Of a stretch of 51,629 nucleotides of DNA, positions 35,283 to 44,025 are shown piece after piece. The notes under the pieces are model-generated. The model did not search any database and was not told the origin of the DNA. It was given only the letters and a program-made list of their open reading frames with translations. Each line of letters starts with the position of its first letter. The stretch's first letter is position 1. The position numbers were made by a program, and so were the translations under genes. The DNA lies in NCBI GenBank assembly GCA_023267855.1, contig JALNLN010000011.1, forward strand, positions 1-51,629. Reading direction: 5' to 3'. The DNA is from Candidatus Geocrenenecus dongiae (GTDB taxonomy: Archaea; Thermoproteota; Nitrososphaeria_A; Caldarchaeales; Wolframiiraptoraceae).

Positions 35283-36479
35283 TTAGAATTTTTCTTTAAG
35301 TTTTTCTTTCCTAGGTTTAAAGTAGTCTGAATACATTCTACTCAGTATTCTCGTTATTATCAAGGTTATCGTCATCGTTACTACTCCCAGTACGGAGATT
35401 AATATAAGGGTCGGGATTTGCGTTTCTTCAAATGGTCCGATCGTAGTTGAGAGGATTAGGATACCTGTCCTCTTTAGAAGAGCCCATATCCATATTATCA
35501 ATACTGTAGACCTAACTGCACTCCAGAATCTTGAATCTCTTACAAGTACACGGTAGACTATGATAGATGCTATAGAAATTATCATTGCTGTAGCTATAAT
35601 ATCTATACCGGCAGTTAAAAATGCACCTAAAATTAATGGTATTTTATCTATCCACCACCATGTATAGGTAGATGGATCAGGAGGGTTAGGGTAAATAGAT
35701 ATCAAAGTACTTATGGAAGAAGTATACCCTATGTAAAATCCTAAGAATATCAGTATCACTGCTACAAGATTTGCGAAAGCTGTAAGTTGACGGTAAGCCG
35801 GCATTTTGAAGAAGTTCATGAACCAGTTATAGAGAGCCATTATTTTTTGATCTATGTTGAAACCTCTAAAAATTAGAACTATGCCGACAACTGTTAAGAT
35901 TAATGGCGGTGATATTAGGTTTAGTAGGTAGAGTAGACCTGTAAGTGTTAAGAGTACTCCAGGTATCCCTAGAAACATTCTACTATACTTAGGTTCTGTA
36001 AAAGCTAGTTTAAGATATCTTCCAAGAAGTAGCCATGTCCTTTCTACAGATTCGCTCTGCCTAACCACAAGCCTCTTAACAGAGATTACAGGTACACGTG
36101 AACTTACAATCGGTAATACGAACTCATCTGTTACACCATCACTCACAAAAACTACACCGTCTGCTGGAAACTTCTTTAAAACACTTTCTAGCTCATGCAT
36201 TATCTTTACATCTGCTTCAATACTTTCCTTTTCTTCTCCCGCAAGCGTCGCTATTTCTACATTCTCCTCCCCGAATCTCTCAACTAGTTCTTTGTAAATT
36301 TTAAGTGCTCCAAACATGGCATTTACATCTGCTTCTTCTGGATCGTTTAAAGCAAAAGATTGGGCAGCCTTAAGGTTCTCTTCAAATCCTACTATGGGGG
36401 TAGAAATACCTGTCTTTCTCTTAATATCGTTATCTCTATCTACGACTAATACCAACAGCTTCTTCGGCTCTAAAGACAT
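35283..36479 (-). CDS. DUF373 family membrane protein
   Basis: The 398-residue protein has a soluble N-terminal half (VLVVDRDNDIKRKTGI, then DPEEADVNAMFGALKIY and FVSDGVTDEFVLP). The C-terminal half has about six transmembrane segments (from about residue 185). Both halves match the archaeal DUF373 family, whose function is unknown. A short charged tail ends the protein. Its neighbours (GPN GTPase, coiled coil, UppS) are recurrently conserved archaeal genes. Confidence 0.88.
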   Translation of the reverse strand: MSLEPKKLLVLVVDRDNDIKRKTGISTPIVGFEENLKAAQSFALNDPEEADVNAMFGALKIYKELVERFGEENVEIATLAGEEKESIEADVKIMHELESVLKKFPADGVVFVSDGVTDEFVLPIVSSRVPVISVKRLVVRQSESVERTWLLLGRYLKLAFTEPKYSRMFLGIPGVLLTLTGLLYLLNLISPPLILTVVGIVLIFRGFNIDQKIMALYNWFMNFFKMPAYRQLTAFANLVAVILIFLGFYIGYTSSISTLISIYPNPPDPSTYTWWWIDKIPLILGAFLTAGIDIIATAMIISIASIIVYRVLVRDSRFWSAVRSTVLIIWIWALLKRTGILILSTTIGPFEETQIPTLILISVLGVVTMTITLIITRILSRMYSDYFKPRKEKLKEKF

Positions 36480-36539
36480 CCGTCTTTATCCAAGAACATC
36501 TAACGTTATCTAAAAGATAAGTATATCGTCTTAATGTTC

Positions 36540-37421
36540 TTAGGAGGAGCCTGCCAGTTCTCCGTCTTCTAGTAGAATTTTGAATTCTTCGAAAGTCAGC
36601 TTCTTCCCTGAAATGAGTTTGGCCTTAGCTTCATTTTTAAGCTTTTCCCTAATCTCCATAAACTTCTTTGCTTCTTCAACTTCTCTATGTTTCTTCAAAA
36701 TATTCTGCAATTCTATTATCTGTGAAGATACTAGTATCTTCTTTGCTTCTAGCTGCTGTAGAATATTCTTTACTTCAATATATTTTTGATGCCACTGATC
36801 TGCTTTACTTTTAAGTTCTTGAATTTTCTCTCTAAGCTTTGTCTGCTTCTCTAGTAAAGGTTCTATCTTTTCTCTAATGTTCTTTACTTCTTCTTTGATT
36901 TTTCCTATTTCTTCTTTAACGGTTTTTATCTGTTCAATTAGTTGACAGGCCCTATCTCTATACTCAATCTTCTTCTTAACTAAGGATAATTCTGTCTGAA
37001 GTCGTTCGAGAAGCATGCTTATCTTCTTCTCTTCCTCCTTAGGGAGAGGATTAACTTGAAGCATCCAATCTAGTTGCTGTAGCTTATTCTCTATCTCTTC
37101 ACCATTATCTTTAACGTTTCTAAGTTTTCTCAACTCTTCTTTAACTTCTCTATGCTCTTCTCTCAACTTCTCTAGTTCTTCCCTCTTCTCATTCAGCTTC
37201 ACTCTTAATTCTTTGAGGGTCTCTTTGTAAGTCTTGCTTTCTTCTTTTAATCTTTTTAATTCTTCTGAGAACTTCTTCATCTCTAAATGTATCTTATCTC
37301 TATTTGAAGCATATTCGTTTGCTTCTGAAGTTTTATTTTCTATGTCTATGTTTATTCTTCTAAGTTCTTCTCTTAGTTCTTCAAGTTTTTCTCCAATCTC
37401 CTGTATGCTCATTTTCTTCAC
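36540..37421 (-). CDS. Long coiled-coil protein (COG1340-like)
   Basis: The 293-residue protein consists almost entirely of heptad-rich charged helices from about residue 5 to 270, with a short LTFEEFKILLEDGELA tail. This fits the archaeal COG1340 coiled-coil group. Its start overlaps the end of the GPN GTPase gene by 4 bp. The function is unknown; a scaffold is plausible. Such sequence gives spurious matches to SMC-like proteins, but no ATPase motif is present. Confidence 0.78.
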   Translation of the reverse strand: MKKMSIQEIGEKLEELREELRRINIDIENKTSEANEYASNRDKIHLEMKKFSEELKRLKEESKTYKETLKELRVKLNEKREELEKLREEHREVKEELRKLRNVKDNGEEIENKLQQLDWMLQVNPLPKEEEKKISMLLERLQTELSLVKKKIEYRDRACQLIEQIKTVKEEIGKIKEEVKNIREKIEPLLEKQTKLREKIQELKSKADQWHQKYIEVKNILQQLEAKKILVSSQIIELQNILKKHREVEEAKKFMEIREKLKNEAKAKLISGKKLTFEEFKILLEDGELAGSS

Positions 37422-38182
37422 CTCAACTCTATCTCTCCTTCTCCTACTACACGTGTAATCATTGCATGAAGTTCTGGGAACCCCTCCATAGTTACCGAGG
37501 AGACTAAAGCCATTGGTATTGATGATACTATATCATGTACTGCTTGAGCCATCTCTTTTGAAAAATGCATCAACATACCTTTAGATCTATTCTCTATCTC
37601 TACTATTAGTGAATCTATAGATTCACTCCAACTTTCCAAGTTCTCTATACGTTTTCTTGGAACTGCATCTATTTTATTGACGACCTGTATCATTGGAAGC
37701 TGGAATGTAAGGTATATGGAGCTGGCTAGAAACATGCTTGCAACAAAGTTCCTAGTAACTGTACAGAACATTGGATCCAGTAAGAAGAACATTAACTTCT
37801 TACCATATTTTCCAATAGACTTTGCTAGTATTCTACCTTCTTTCCTAAAAGCAAATAATTCAAGTTGTCCCGGAGTATCTACGAGAACGTAATCAACTTC
37901 ATGGGAATCTATTTCTTCTACAAGTTCTTCTACATGTCTAACAACTTCTCTAATGGAAGCTATTAAAGCAGCATTAGGACCAAGCTTCCTCGTAGTCATT
38001 ATTCTTTCATAATCTACCATTTCTCTGATATCTATATCTGCTTCGTAAGGTGTGGAGATGGCTGCTGGATCAAGATTTACAATTAAAGTGGACTGCTCTT
38101 GACTTCTTAACCAATCACTGAAAGCACCTGTGAGCGTTGACTTCCCCGACCCTGCAGTCCCAGTTATGAAGATCGTATACAT
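37418..38182 (-). CDS. GPN-loop GTPase
   Basis: The 254-residue protein has the P-loop GTAGSGKST (8-16), the name-giving GPN at 68-70 (KLGPNAALI), VDTPGQLELF (G3) and NKID (G4). GPN GTPases act in assembly of RNA polymerase II in eukaryotes; the archaeal form is a homodimer of unsettled role. It starts the four-gene leftward operon with the coiled-coil, DUF373 and UppS genes. An 8-bp inverted repeat lies in its promoter. Confidence 0.92.
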   Translation of the reverse strand: MYTIFITGTAGSGKSTLTGAFSDWLRSQEQSTLIVNLDPAAISTPYEADIDIREMVDYERIMTTRKLGPNAALIASIREVVRHVEELVEEIDSHEVDYVLVDTPGQLELFAFRKEGRILAKSIGKYGKKLMFFLLDPMFCTVTRNFVASMFLASSIYLTFQLPMIQVVNKIDAVPRKRIENLESWSESIDSLIVEIENRSKGMLMHFSKEMAQAVHDIVSSIPMALVSSVTMEGFPELHAMITRVVGEGEIELR

Positions 38183-38214
38183 TTTTGTTTATCCACCTAT
38201 CCAGACTTCTTTCA

Positions 38215-38245
38215 ATAGTATCTATACGATACTATTTATTTATTT
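38215..38245 (-). promoter_or_regulatory. Inverted repeat adjoining the GPN operon TATA box
   Basis: ATAGTATC (38215-38222) and GATACTAT (38228-38235) form a perfect 8-bp inverted repeat with a 5-nt centre. It directly abuts an A/T-rich TATA-like run (38234-38245), 33-53 bp before the GPN start. It could be an operator near the transcription start. Confidence 0.35.
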
Positions 38246-38326
38246 CATTAAAAATTTCAAATATAGATTATTCTCTTAAAAGTAGTATATCTTTGATGTG
38301 ATGACTCTTCCATATTCTTAACTTCT

Positions 38327-38617
38327 TTACTGGAAGATTCCAGAAAATCCTGAAAGCATTCTTTCATCTTCTTCCTTAATGGTTTTTAGTATTTTCTCTT
38401 TTTCTTCACCTACAATTTCTTCAGCTATTTCTTTAGCAAGTTCTCTTGCTTTTTCACATTGTTCTTCTGATCCCAGTATTCTTACATAGAAGCCTTCTTC
38501 TCTAAATGGTTTTGAATCTCTAAAAAGAACATTCGCTCTAGATACAAGGTCATCCTTCAATAGCTTCTCTTCTAGTTCTCTTGATTTAGCTTTCTCTACG
38601 AATAGTATTATCTCCAT
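38327..38617 (-). CDS. Uncharacterised small alpha/beta protein
   Basis: This 96-residue protein has a beta strand IILFV, an amphipathic middle with YVRILGSEEQCEKARELAKEIAEEIV (a beta-alpha unit) and a C-terminal acidic helix ending in GFSGIFQ. It lies 4 bp after a zinc-ribbon gene on the same strand. No known family is recognised. The coding case is good because of its composition, ATG start and tight spacing. Confidence 0.65.
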   Translation of the reverse strand: MEIILFVEKAKSRELEEKLLKDDLVSRANVLFRDSKPFREEGFYVRILGSEEQCEKARELAKEIAEEIVGEEKEKILKTIKEEDERMLSGFSGIFQ

Positions 38618-38621
38618 GTTT

Positions 38622-38834
38622 TCACCCCTTCTTTGACAACCACCACTGTAAATATTCTTCTCTTAACTTCTTTTTCTCATCTTTCTTAAATCTTTCTTCT
38701 AAATCTTTCTCAGAATATACTACTAGTTCTTGGATTGTATATGTCAAACCACACACTCTACAAACATACTCTCTAGATTCTCTATCATATATTAACTTCG
38801 ATCCACATTCTCTACAAAACCGCAACCTACCCAC
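38622..38834 (-). CDS. Zinc-ribbon protein, RpoM/TFS N-domain-like
   Basis: The 70-residue protein starts with FCRECG and after 15 residues has YVCRVCG, a zinc ribbon like the N-terminal domain of archaeal TFS/RpoM. The C-terminal TFS ribbon with its catalytic acidic pair is missing, replaced by a charged helix ending in LQWWLSKKG. It is therefore not a complete transcript cleavage factor. It forms a tight pair with the 96-residue gene downstream. Confidence 0.65.
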   Translation of the reverse strand: MGRLRFCRECGSKLIYDRESREYVCRVCGLTYTIQELVVYSEKDLEERFKKDEKKKLREEYLQWWLSKKG

Positions 38835-38932
38835 TCACAGAAATACCGACACCCTTAATATTTAAGAATATTCTTGAAGATACTTGATTAAGAAAACTTT
38901 ATGGAATGATTTTGAAAAGCTGAATAGTTTTC

Positions 38933-39235
38933 TTAATCGGTTCTACGAACATCTATGTACTTTCTTCCTGTAAATAGGAGTATGAACGTTACGAAGACAA
39001 TTATTATGAAGATTATGGGGAGGAATAATAGTAGAGGTGTTGGGAGTTCGTTTGTATAGAAGAAGAAGGGTATTGGTCCTATTATTATTAATCCTCCTCC
39101 TTCAACATTCTGATGTGATGCTAAACCCATAAAAATGAAGGTTAATCCAAAGAATATCAAAGTAATTGCGATTATCAAGATTATGGGGGATTGTAGATCT
39201 CTGAGAATATTGTTCTCAGACATTTTATATCTCAC
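38933..39235 (-). CDS. DUF131-like membrane protein (copy 2)
   Basis: The 100-residue protein has two or three hydrophobic segments and the family-like core GGLIIIGPIPFFF, placing it in or near the archaeal DUF131 group. Its start overlaps the previous gene, which is a paralogue, by 11 bp. Function unknown; membrane location inferred from hydrophobicity. Confidence 0.65.
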   Translation of the reverse strand: MRYKMSENNILRDLQSPIILIIAITLIFFGLTFIFMGLASHQNVEGGGLIIIGPIPFFFYTNELPTPLLLFLPIIFIIIVFVTFILLFTGRKYIDVRRTD

Positions 39236-39461
39236 CCATGAACACTATAATTAAGAATATCATGAAGATTAGAGTTACCATCAATACTATTGTTAACAGT
39301 CTTCTACCACTGAAGAATATTGGGAAGGGGCCAAGTAGTATAAAACCAAAGCTGTAGCTCTTTACCTTATTTCTAGACTTAGCTTGTAGAGAGAGCATTA
39401 GTAAAAGTATGCCGAGGAGTATGAATATTAAGCCTATGGTTATGAAGAAGATGTTGGCCAT
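39225..39461 (-). CDS. DUF131-like membrane protein (copy 1)
   Basis: The 78-residue protein has two hydrophobic segments (about 5-27 and 55-75) flanking the core SFGFILLGPFPIFFSGRR, the DUF131 pattern. It is the first of a tandem pair on the minus strand, divergent from psmA. Function unknown. Confidence 0.65.
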   Translation of the reverse strand: MANIFFITIGLIFILLGILLLMLSLQAKSRNKVKSYSFGFILLGPFPIFFSGRRLLTIVLMVTLIFMIFLIIVFMGEI

Positions 39462-39589
39462 CTAACCAGATATTCGCATCCGTATATTTAGATCTTATCT
39501 TTTCTTAAGATTTCTCTTACTCTATCTTTACTAACTACCTAAATTTTATTAAGGAAGAAGTAAGGATATGGATTAGGTGAATTAGTGAA

Positions 39590-40339
39590 TTGGCTGCGCT
39601 TGGAATAGCTGGAGCATATGATAGAGCAATTACGGTATTCTCTCCACAGGGGAGGCTGTATCAAGTAGAGTACGCTCTTGAGACTGTTAGATCTGGATCA
39701 ACAGCTATAGCGATAACATGTAAAGGAGGGGTCGTTTTAACTGTAGAAGAAAGATTACATACGAGATTACAGAACCCTAACTTTTCATGGAAACTCTTCC
39801 AGATAGATGATCATATAGGTGCTGCAGCTGCTGGATTAAATTCAGATGCACGTGTACTAGTAGATAATGCGAGAGTATATGCTCAGGTAATCAGATTATC
39901 TTATGATGAAGAACCAACAGTAGAAGCTATAGCTAAGAGAATCGGTGATATAATGCAACTGTATACGCAACATGCTGGTGTGAGACCTTTCGGTACAGCT
40001 ATACTCTTTGGAGGAGTAGATAAAACAGGACCAAGATTATTCTACACAGAACCAAGTGGTCTAGTCTTAGAGTATGATGCATGGGCAATTGGAAGAGGAT
40101 CTGAGAAAGTAAAAGAATACTTAGAAAACAATTATAAGAAGGAAGTAACTCTAGAAGAAGCTGTAAATATGGCTTTAAACGCACTCGTCTACTCTGTAGA
40201 TAAGATTGAGGAAGGATGGACGGCTAGACTTGCAATAATACCTGTTGAGACTAGAAAGTACGTTCTTATGCCTTTCAATGAATTGATGAAGAAACTGGAA
40301 CCCCTACTCCAAGAAAAGAAATCTAAAAGAGAACCTTAA
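39590..40339 (+). CDS. psmA: 20S proteasome subunit alpha
   Basis: The 249-residue protein has the alpha-ring signature YDRAITVFSPQGRLYQVEYA near the N-terminus and the conserved region GVRPFGTAILFGG. It forms the outer gated rings that bind unfoldase ATPases. The start is TTG 39590; no ATG fits the frame. A TATA-like AATTTTATT lies near 39542-39550. It is the first gene of the proteasome-exosome superoperon. Beta is far away at 49 kb. Confidence 0.97.
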   Translation: MAALGIAGAYDRAITVFSPQGRLYQVEYALETVRSGSTAIAITCKGGVVLTVEERLHTRLQNPNFSWKLFQIDDHIGAAAAGLNSDARVLVDNARVYAQVIRLSYDEEPTVEAIAKRIGDIMQLYTQHAGVRPFGTAILFGGVDKTGPRLFYTEPSGLVLEYDAWAIGRGSEKVKEYLENNYKKEVTLEEAVNMALNALVYSVDKIEEGWTARLAIIPVETRKYVLMPFNELMKKLEPLLQEKKSKREP

Positions 40340-40404
40340 TTAACTACTAAAACAAATTTTTAAGAGAGTCTTATCGGATAATGTGTCTGGAGGATAGTTG
40401 AAGT

Positions 40405-41097
40405 TTGTCTAAAAGTTACACCATAGCAAGAATCGAGAAACGGGGAGCTAATTTCGAGATACTAGTAGATCCAGATAAAGCTTTAAAATATAAGCTAGGT
40501 GAAAATATACCAATCTCAAAGATAGTTATTTACGAAGAAGTCTATAAGGATTCGAAGAAAGGGAGTAGAGCAAGTGAAGAAGAACTTAAGAAAGCGTTCG
40601 GGACAACGGAATTCTTAAAGATAGCTGAAATAATATTAAGAGAAGGAACTGTACAGATAACTGCTGAACAAAGGAGGAAGCTGATAGAAGATAAGAAGAA
40701 GCAGATAATAGACTATATCTCGAAGAACGCTATAGATCCTAGAACCAATCTTCCACACCCACCTCAGAGAATTGAATTAGCTCTAGAAGAAGTAGGTGCA
40801 ACAATAGACCCATTCCAAGACGCTAAAGAACAAGCAATAAAAATTATAGAGAAGCTTAGAACTATTCTACCTTTAAAGATAGGGATTATAAAATTACAGA
40901 TCAGACTTCCGGGAGATGTTATTGGTAAGTCTTATGGTTTAATAAGAAATATGGGGAAGATTGTTAAAGAAGAGTGGAGGAAGGATGGGAGCTGGGTTGG
41001 GGTAATAGAAATTCCAACTGGACTACATTATGATTTAGTAGATAAGCTTTCCAAGATTTCAAGTGGTAGAATAGAAACAGTAATCTTAGAAGGGTGA
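40405..41097 (+). CDS. Ribosome maturation protein Sdo1/SBDS
   Basis: The 230-residue protein has the three SBDS domains: N-terminal FYSH (1-85, with IARIEKRGANFEILVDPDKA and EVYKDSKKGS), a central helical domain, and a C-terminal ferredoxin-like fold. It helps release anti-association factor aIF6 from the 50S subunit. The start is TTG 40405, 65 bp after psmA. The linkage to exosome genes is the standard archaeal order. Confidence 0.96.
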   Translation: MSKSYTIARIEKRGANFEILVDPDKALKYKLGENIPISKIVIYEEVYKDSKKGSRASEEELKKAFGTTEFLKIAEIILREGTVQITAEQRRKLIEDKKKQIIDYISKNAIDPRTNLPHPPQRIELALEEVGATIDPFQDAKEQAIKIIEKLRTILPLKIGIIKLQIRLPGDVIGKSYGLIRNMGKIVKEEWRKDGSWVGVIEIPTGLHYDLVDKLSKISSGRIETVILEG

Positions 41098-41101
41098 GAA
41101 C

Positions 41102-41770
41102 ATGCCTCTATACTTTTCTGAGAAAGAAATTGTTCTTCCTGGACAGCTACTTTCAGATAATGGGAGGAGGAGTGGTGAAGGAACATATGTTCTCGATGGT
41201 AAAGTATATGCAGCCGTGATAGGCTTAGCTACGATAAAGAATGAGAAAGTTTGCGTAATTCCTCTTAAAGGCGTATATAATCCACAGGTTGGAGATAAGG
41301 TGATAGGGATAATAGCTGAAGTTAAACCGAATGGTTATGAAGTAAGTCTAGGGAAACATCTCTTCGCTACCGTAAAGATACCTGATAAGAGAGAGGTTCA
41401 AGCAATGAATTTCAAGATAGGTGATGTAATTTACGGAGTTGTTAAGGAGAGTGGTTTGAGAGGAGTCTTTCTTGAAACTGGGGATAAGTTGAAGAAGATT
41501 ACTTCAGGCTTACTGATCATGATACATCCTTCTAAGATCCCTAGATTAATTGGTAGACGTGGATCTATGATAAACATGTTGAAGAAGGAAACTGGATGCG
41601 AATTGATAATAGGAAAGAATGGGTACATCGTCATTAGAGGAGATAATCCACTTGGAGAATTCGCTGCACTCTCAGCAATAAAGTTGATTGAAAGAGAAGC
41701 TCACTCTCAAGGATTAACAGAAAGAGTTGGGAAACTTATTAAGAAGATAATGCAGGGTGCTGTGTCTTGA
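41102..41770 (+). CDS. rrp4: Exosome RNA-binding subunit Rrp4
   Basis: The 222-residue protein contains an N-terminal domain (VLPGQLL, GEGTYV), an S1 domain (about 65-140) and a KH domain with the [10 protein letters not shown] loop. With Csl4 it forms the cap that feeds RNA into the Rrp41/Rrp42 ring. The start is ATG 41102, 4 bp after the Sdo1 stop. It overlaps rrp41 by 4 bp. Confidence 0.97.
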   Translation: MPLYFSEKEIVLPGQLLSDNGRRSGEGTYVLDGKVYAAVIGLATIKNEKVCVIPLKGVYNPQVGDKVIGIIAEVKPNGYEVSLGKHLFATVKIPDKREVQAMNFKIGDVIYGVVKESGLRGVFLETGDKLKKITSGLLIMIHPSKIPRLIGRRGSMINMLKKETGCELIIGKNGYIVIRGDNPLGEFAALSAIKLIEREAHSQGLTERVGKLIKKIMQGAVS

Positions 41771-42501
41771 AATCGAATGAAGTCAAATTGATTAGAGAAG
41801 ATGGTAGGAGGCTTGATGGAAGAGCATTCGACGAACTACGACCTCTAAAAATAGAAGTAGGGGTTTTAGAAAAATGTGACGGCTCAGCTTATGTAGAGCT
41901 AGGTAAGACGAAAGTCTATGCAGCGGTCTTCGGTCCGAGAGAAGTTCATCCTAAACACTTAGCATTAGCTGATAGAGCTATACTAAATTGTAGATACCAT
42001 ATGGCTTCATTCAGTGTTGATGAAAGGAAACCTCTAGGAATGACTAGAAGAGAGATAGAATTATCGAAAGTTATAAGAGAAGCTTTAGAAAGTGTTGTAT
42101 TTCTAGAAGAATTTCCAAGAACATGTATAGATGTATACATAGAGGTTATACAGGCAGATGGTGGTACGAGAACTGCTGGAATAACGGCAGGTTCTCTAGC
42201 TTTAGCTGAAGCAGGAATACCGATGATAGATTTGGTAGCAGGAGTTGCTGTAGGTAAGATAAATGGTCACCTCGTATTAGATATTTCTGATATCGAAGAT
42301 AAGTATGGTGAAGCAGATATGCCTGTAGCTATGGCGCCTAGATTAAACTCCATAGTTCTCCTACAATTAAATGGTAGGCTGACTGGAGAAGAATTTAAGA
42401 ATGCTCTAGAATTAGCTAAGAAGGGAATCATGGAAATATATCAACAACAAAGAGAAGCGTTGAGGAGAAAGTATAGTGGGATCTCTGCAGAAGAGGTTTG
42501 A
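41767..42501 (+). CDS. rrp41: Exosome catalytic RNase PH subunit Rrp41
   Basis: The 244-residue protein has the RNase PH opening [23 protein letters not shown]-like basic residues, and the catalytic acidic residues in [18 protein letters not shown]. It carries out phosphorolytic 3'-5' RNA decay within the exosome hexamer. The start is TTG 41767, overlapping rrp4. Confidence 0.97.
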   Translation: MKSNEVKLIREDGRRLDGRAFDELRPLKIEVGVLEKCDGSAYVELGKTKVYAAVFGPREVHPKHLALADRAILNCRYHMASFSVDERKPLGMTRREIELSKVIREALESVVFLEEFPRTCIDVYIEVIQADGGTRTAGITAGSLALAEAGIPMIDLVAGVAVGKINGHLVLDISDIEDKYGEADMPVAMAPRLNSIVLLQLNGRLTGEEFKNALELAKKGIMEIYQQQREALRRKYSGISAEEV

Positions 42502-43340
42502 GAAGCATGTCTACAGCAATTCAGCCTAAGAAGAATATAACTGCAAGAATAGTTCAAGACAAGATATATAGTCTACTACAGCAATCTAAGAGGCTCGATG
42601 GTAGAGGATTATACGATATGAGATCTATAACTATTACAACCAATCTTATAGAGAAAGCAGATGGATCAGCACTCGTTACACTTGGAGGAACGAAAATACT
42701 TGCAGGAATAAAAACAGAAATCGGGGCACCATACCTAGATAGACCAGATGAAGGATCTTTCACTATTAACGCTGAACTACTACCGCTGGCATCCATATCT
42801 TTTGAGCCAGGCCCACCTGACGAGAGAGGAGTAGAATTAGCGAGAGTAGTTGATAGAAGTATTAGAGAGAGCAAGGTTCTTGATTTAAAGAAACTATGCT
42901 TAATTGAAGGTGAAAAAGCATACATATTGTTTATAGACATATATGTTCTCGATTACGATGGAAACTACTACGATCCATCTCTAATAGCAGCATTAGCTGC
43001 CATAGCTACTGCGAGGATCCCTGAATACAAAGTAGTTGATGGAAAGATTCAGAAAACTGGAGCATACTTTACACCTAAACTTCAATCTCTACCTTTTACA
43101 GTAACATTCGGTTTGATAAAAGATAAGCTTATAGTTGATCCACATTTAGAAGAAGAATCCGTGCTTGACGTCTCTATAATAATAGGCGTAGATGAGAAAG
43201 ATAACATAGTCTCAATCCAGAAAAATTCACCTGGTCTAATACCAGAACACCTACTAACAAAAATGATAGAAATAGCTATAGAAAAAGCAAGAGAGATTAG
43301 AAAGATATTCTGTGAAAAACTAAACATATCTCTCGACTAA
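42498..43340 (+). CDS. rrp42: Exosome non-catalytic RNase PH subunit Rrp42
   Basis: The 280-residue protein has [15 protein letters not shown] near the N-terminus and [19 protein letters not shown]. It lacks the acidic catalytic set of Rrp41 and acts as its structural partner in the ring. TTG 42498 overlaps rrp41 by 4 bp; ATG 42507 is an alternative start. A 187-bp gap then separates it from eL43. Confidence 0.96.
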   Translation: MRSMSTAIQPKKNITARIVQDKIYSLLQQSKRLDGRGLYDMRSITITTNLIEKADGSALVTLGGTKILAGIKTEIGAPYLDRPDEGSFTINAELLPLASISFEPGPPDERGVELARVVDRSIRESKVLDLKKLCLIEGEKAYILFIDIYVLDYDGNYYDPSLIAALAAIATARIPEYKVVDGKIQKTGAYFTPKLQSLPFTVTFGLIKDKLIVDPHLEEESVLDVSIIIGVDEKDNIVSIQKNSPGLIPEHLLTKMIEIAIEKAREIRKIFCEKLNISLD

Positions 43341-43527
43341 CCAATCTAGCAGAAAGCTACGTTAATTTTCTTCTAGCATAATCTTAACCATAACAAGAAC
43401 ACTAAGATTCGCGAGCTAGTTCAGGATAACGAATAAAAAAGAAGAAAAAAGTAAAGAATTATTGTTAATTAGATCTGTGTAGAGGTTTCAAACTAAAAAT
43501 TAATATTTTTGTAGTAGTTTTTAGATC

Positions 43528-43767
43528 ATGATTTTAGAAATGAGGGTCGAAAGAGTTCAGGGAAATCCTGCAAAAAGGTTTATGGCTAAATATGGATCTA
43601 CGTTAAGAAAGAAAGTTGCAGAAATAGAACGTGTACAGAGAGCTTTACATTATTGTCCAAGCTGTGGTAAACCAAAAGTAAGAAGATATGCTATAGGTAT
43701 ATGGATATGTAGAGGGTGCGGGTTTAAGTTTGCTGGAGGAGCATGGGTTCCATCACCAAAAGAATAA
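43528..43767 (+). CDS. rpl37ae: Ribosomal protein eL43 (L37Ae)
   Basis: The 79-residue protein has the zinc ribbon CPSCG and CRGCG, with the L37Ae stretch FMAKYGSTLRKKVAEIERVQ before it and FAGGAWVP after. It belongs to the 50S subunit. ATG 43528 follows a TATA-like AATTAATATTTTTG at about 43497-43510. The start might instead be ATG 43540. Its end overlaps pcc1 by 38 bp. Confidence 0.96.
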   Translation: MILEMRVERVQGNPAKRFMAKYGSTLRKKVAEIERVQRALHYCPSCGKPKVRRYAIGIWICRGCGFKFAGGAWVPSPKE

Positions 43768-44014
43768 ATTTAGAGTTGAGGTATCTATTAGAATACCTAT
43801 CCCTGAGAGAGAACTTATCTTAAAATCCATCATACTTGAAACTAGAGATATTCCATCTAAAAGAACGCACGTTTCCTTACAGAGTAGAGGAGAAGAACTA
43901 GTATTGAGTATTGAAGCTCAGGATTTAGTAGCGTTAAGAGCTGCATTGAACTCTTTCTTAAGATTCATAGACTCAGTATATAGATCTATTAAGGTGGTTT
44001 CTAGCTTAGAGTAA
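43730..44014 (+). CDS. pcc1: KEOPS complex subunit Pcc1
   Basis: A protein of up to 94 residues has the Pcc1 ferredoxin-like pattern: VEVSIRIPIPERELILKSII, then SLQSRGEELVLSIEAQDLVALRAALNSFLRFI. Pcc1 dimerises KEOPS, which makes t6A on tRNA. The only canonical start is TTG 43730, which overlaps eL43 by 38 bp and adds about 14 residues before the fold. No rpoP gene lies between, unlike many archaea. Confidence 0.8.
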   Translation: MLEEHGFHHQKNKFRVEVSIRIPIPERELILKSIILETRDIPSKRTHVSLQSRGEELVLSIEAQDLVALRAALNSFLRFIDSVYRSIKVVSSLE

Positions 44015-44025
44015 TAGAGCAGGAT

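Noticed and set aside
38622-38834. Assignment as the missing rpoP
   Set aside because: RpoP is shorter with a different spacing of cysteines; this ribbon is closer to the TFS/RpoM N-domain.
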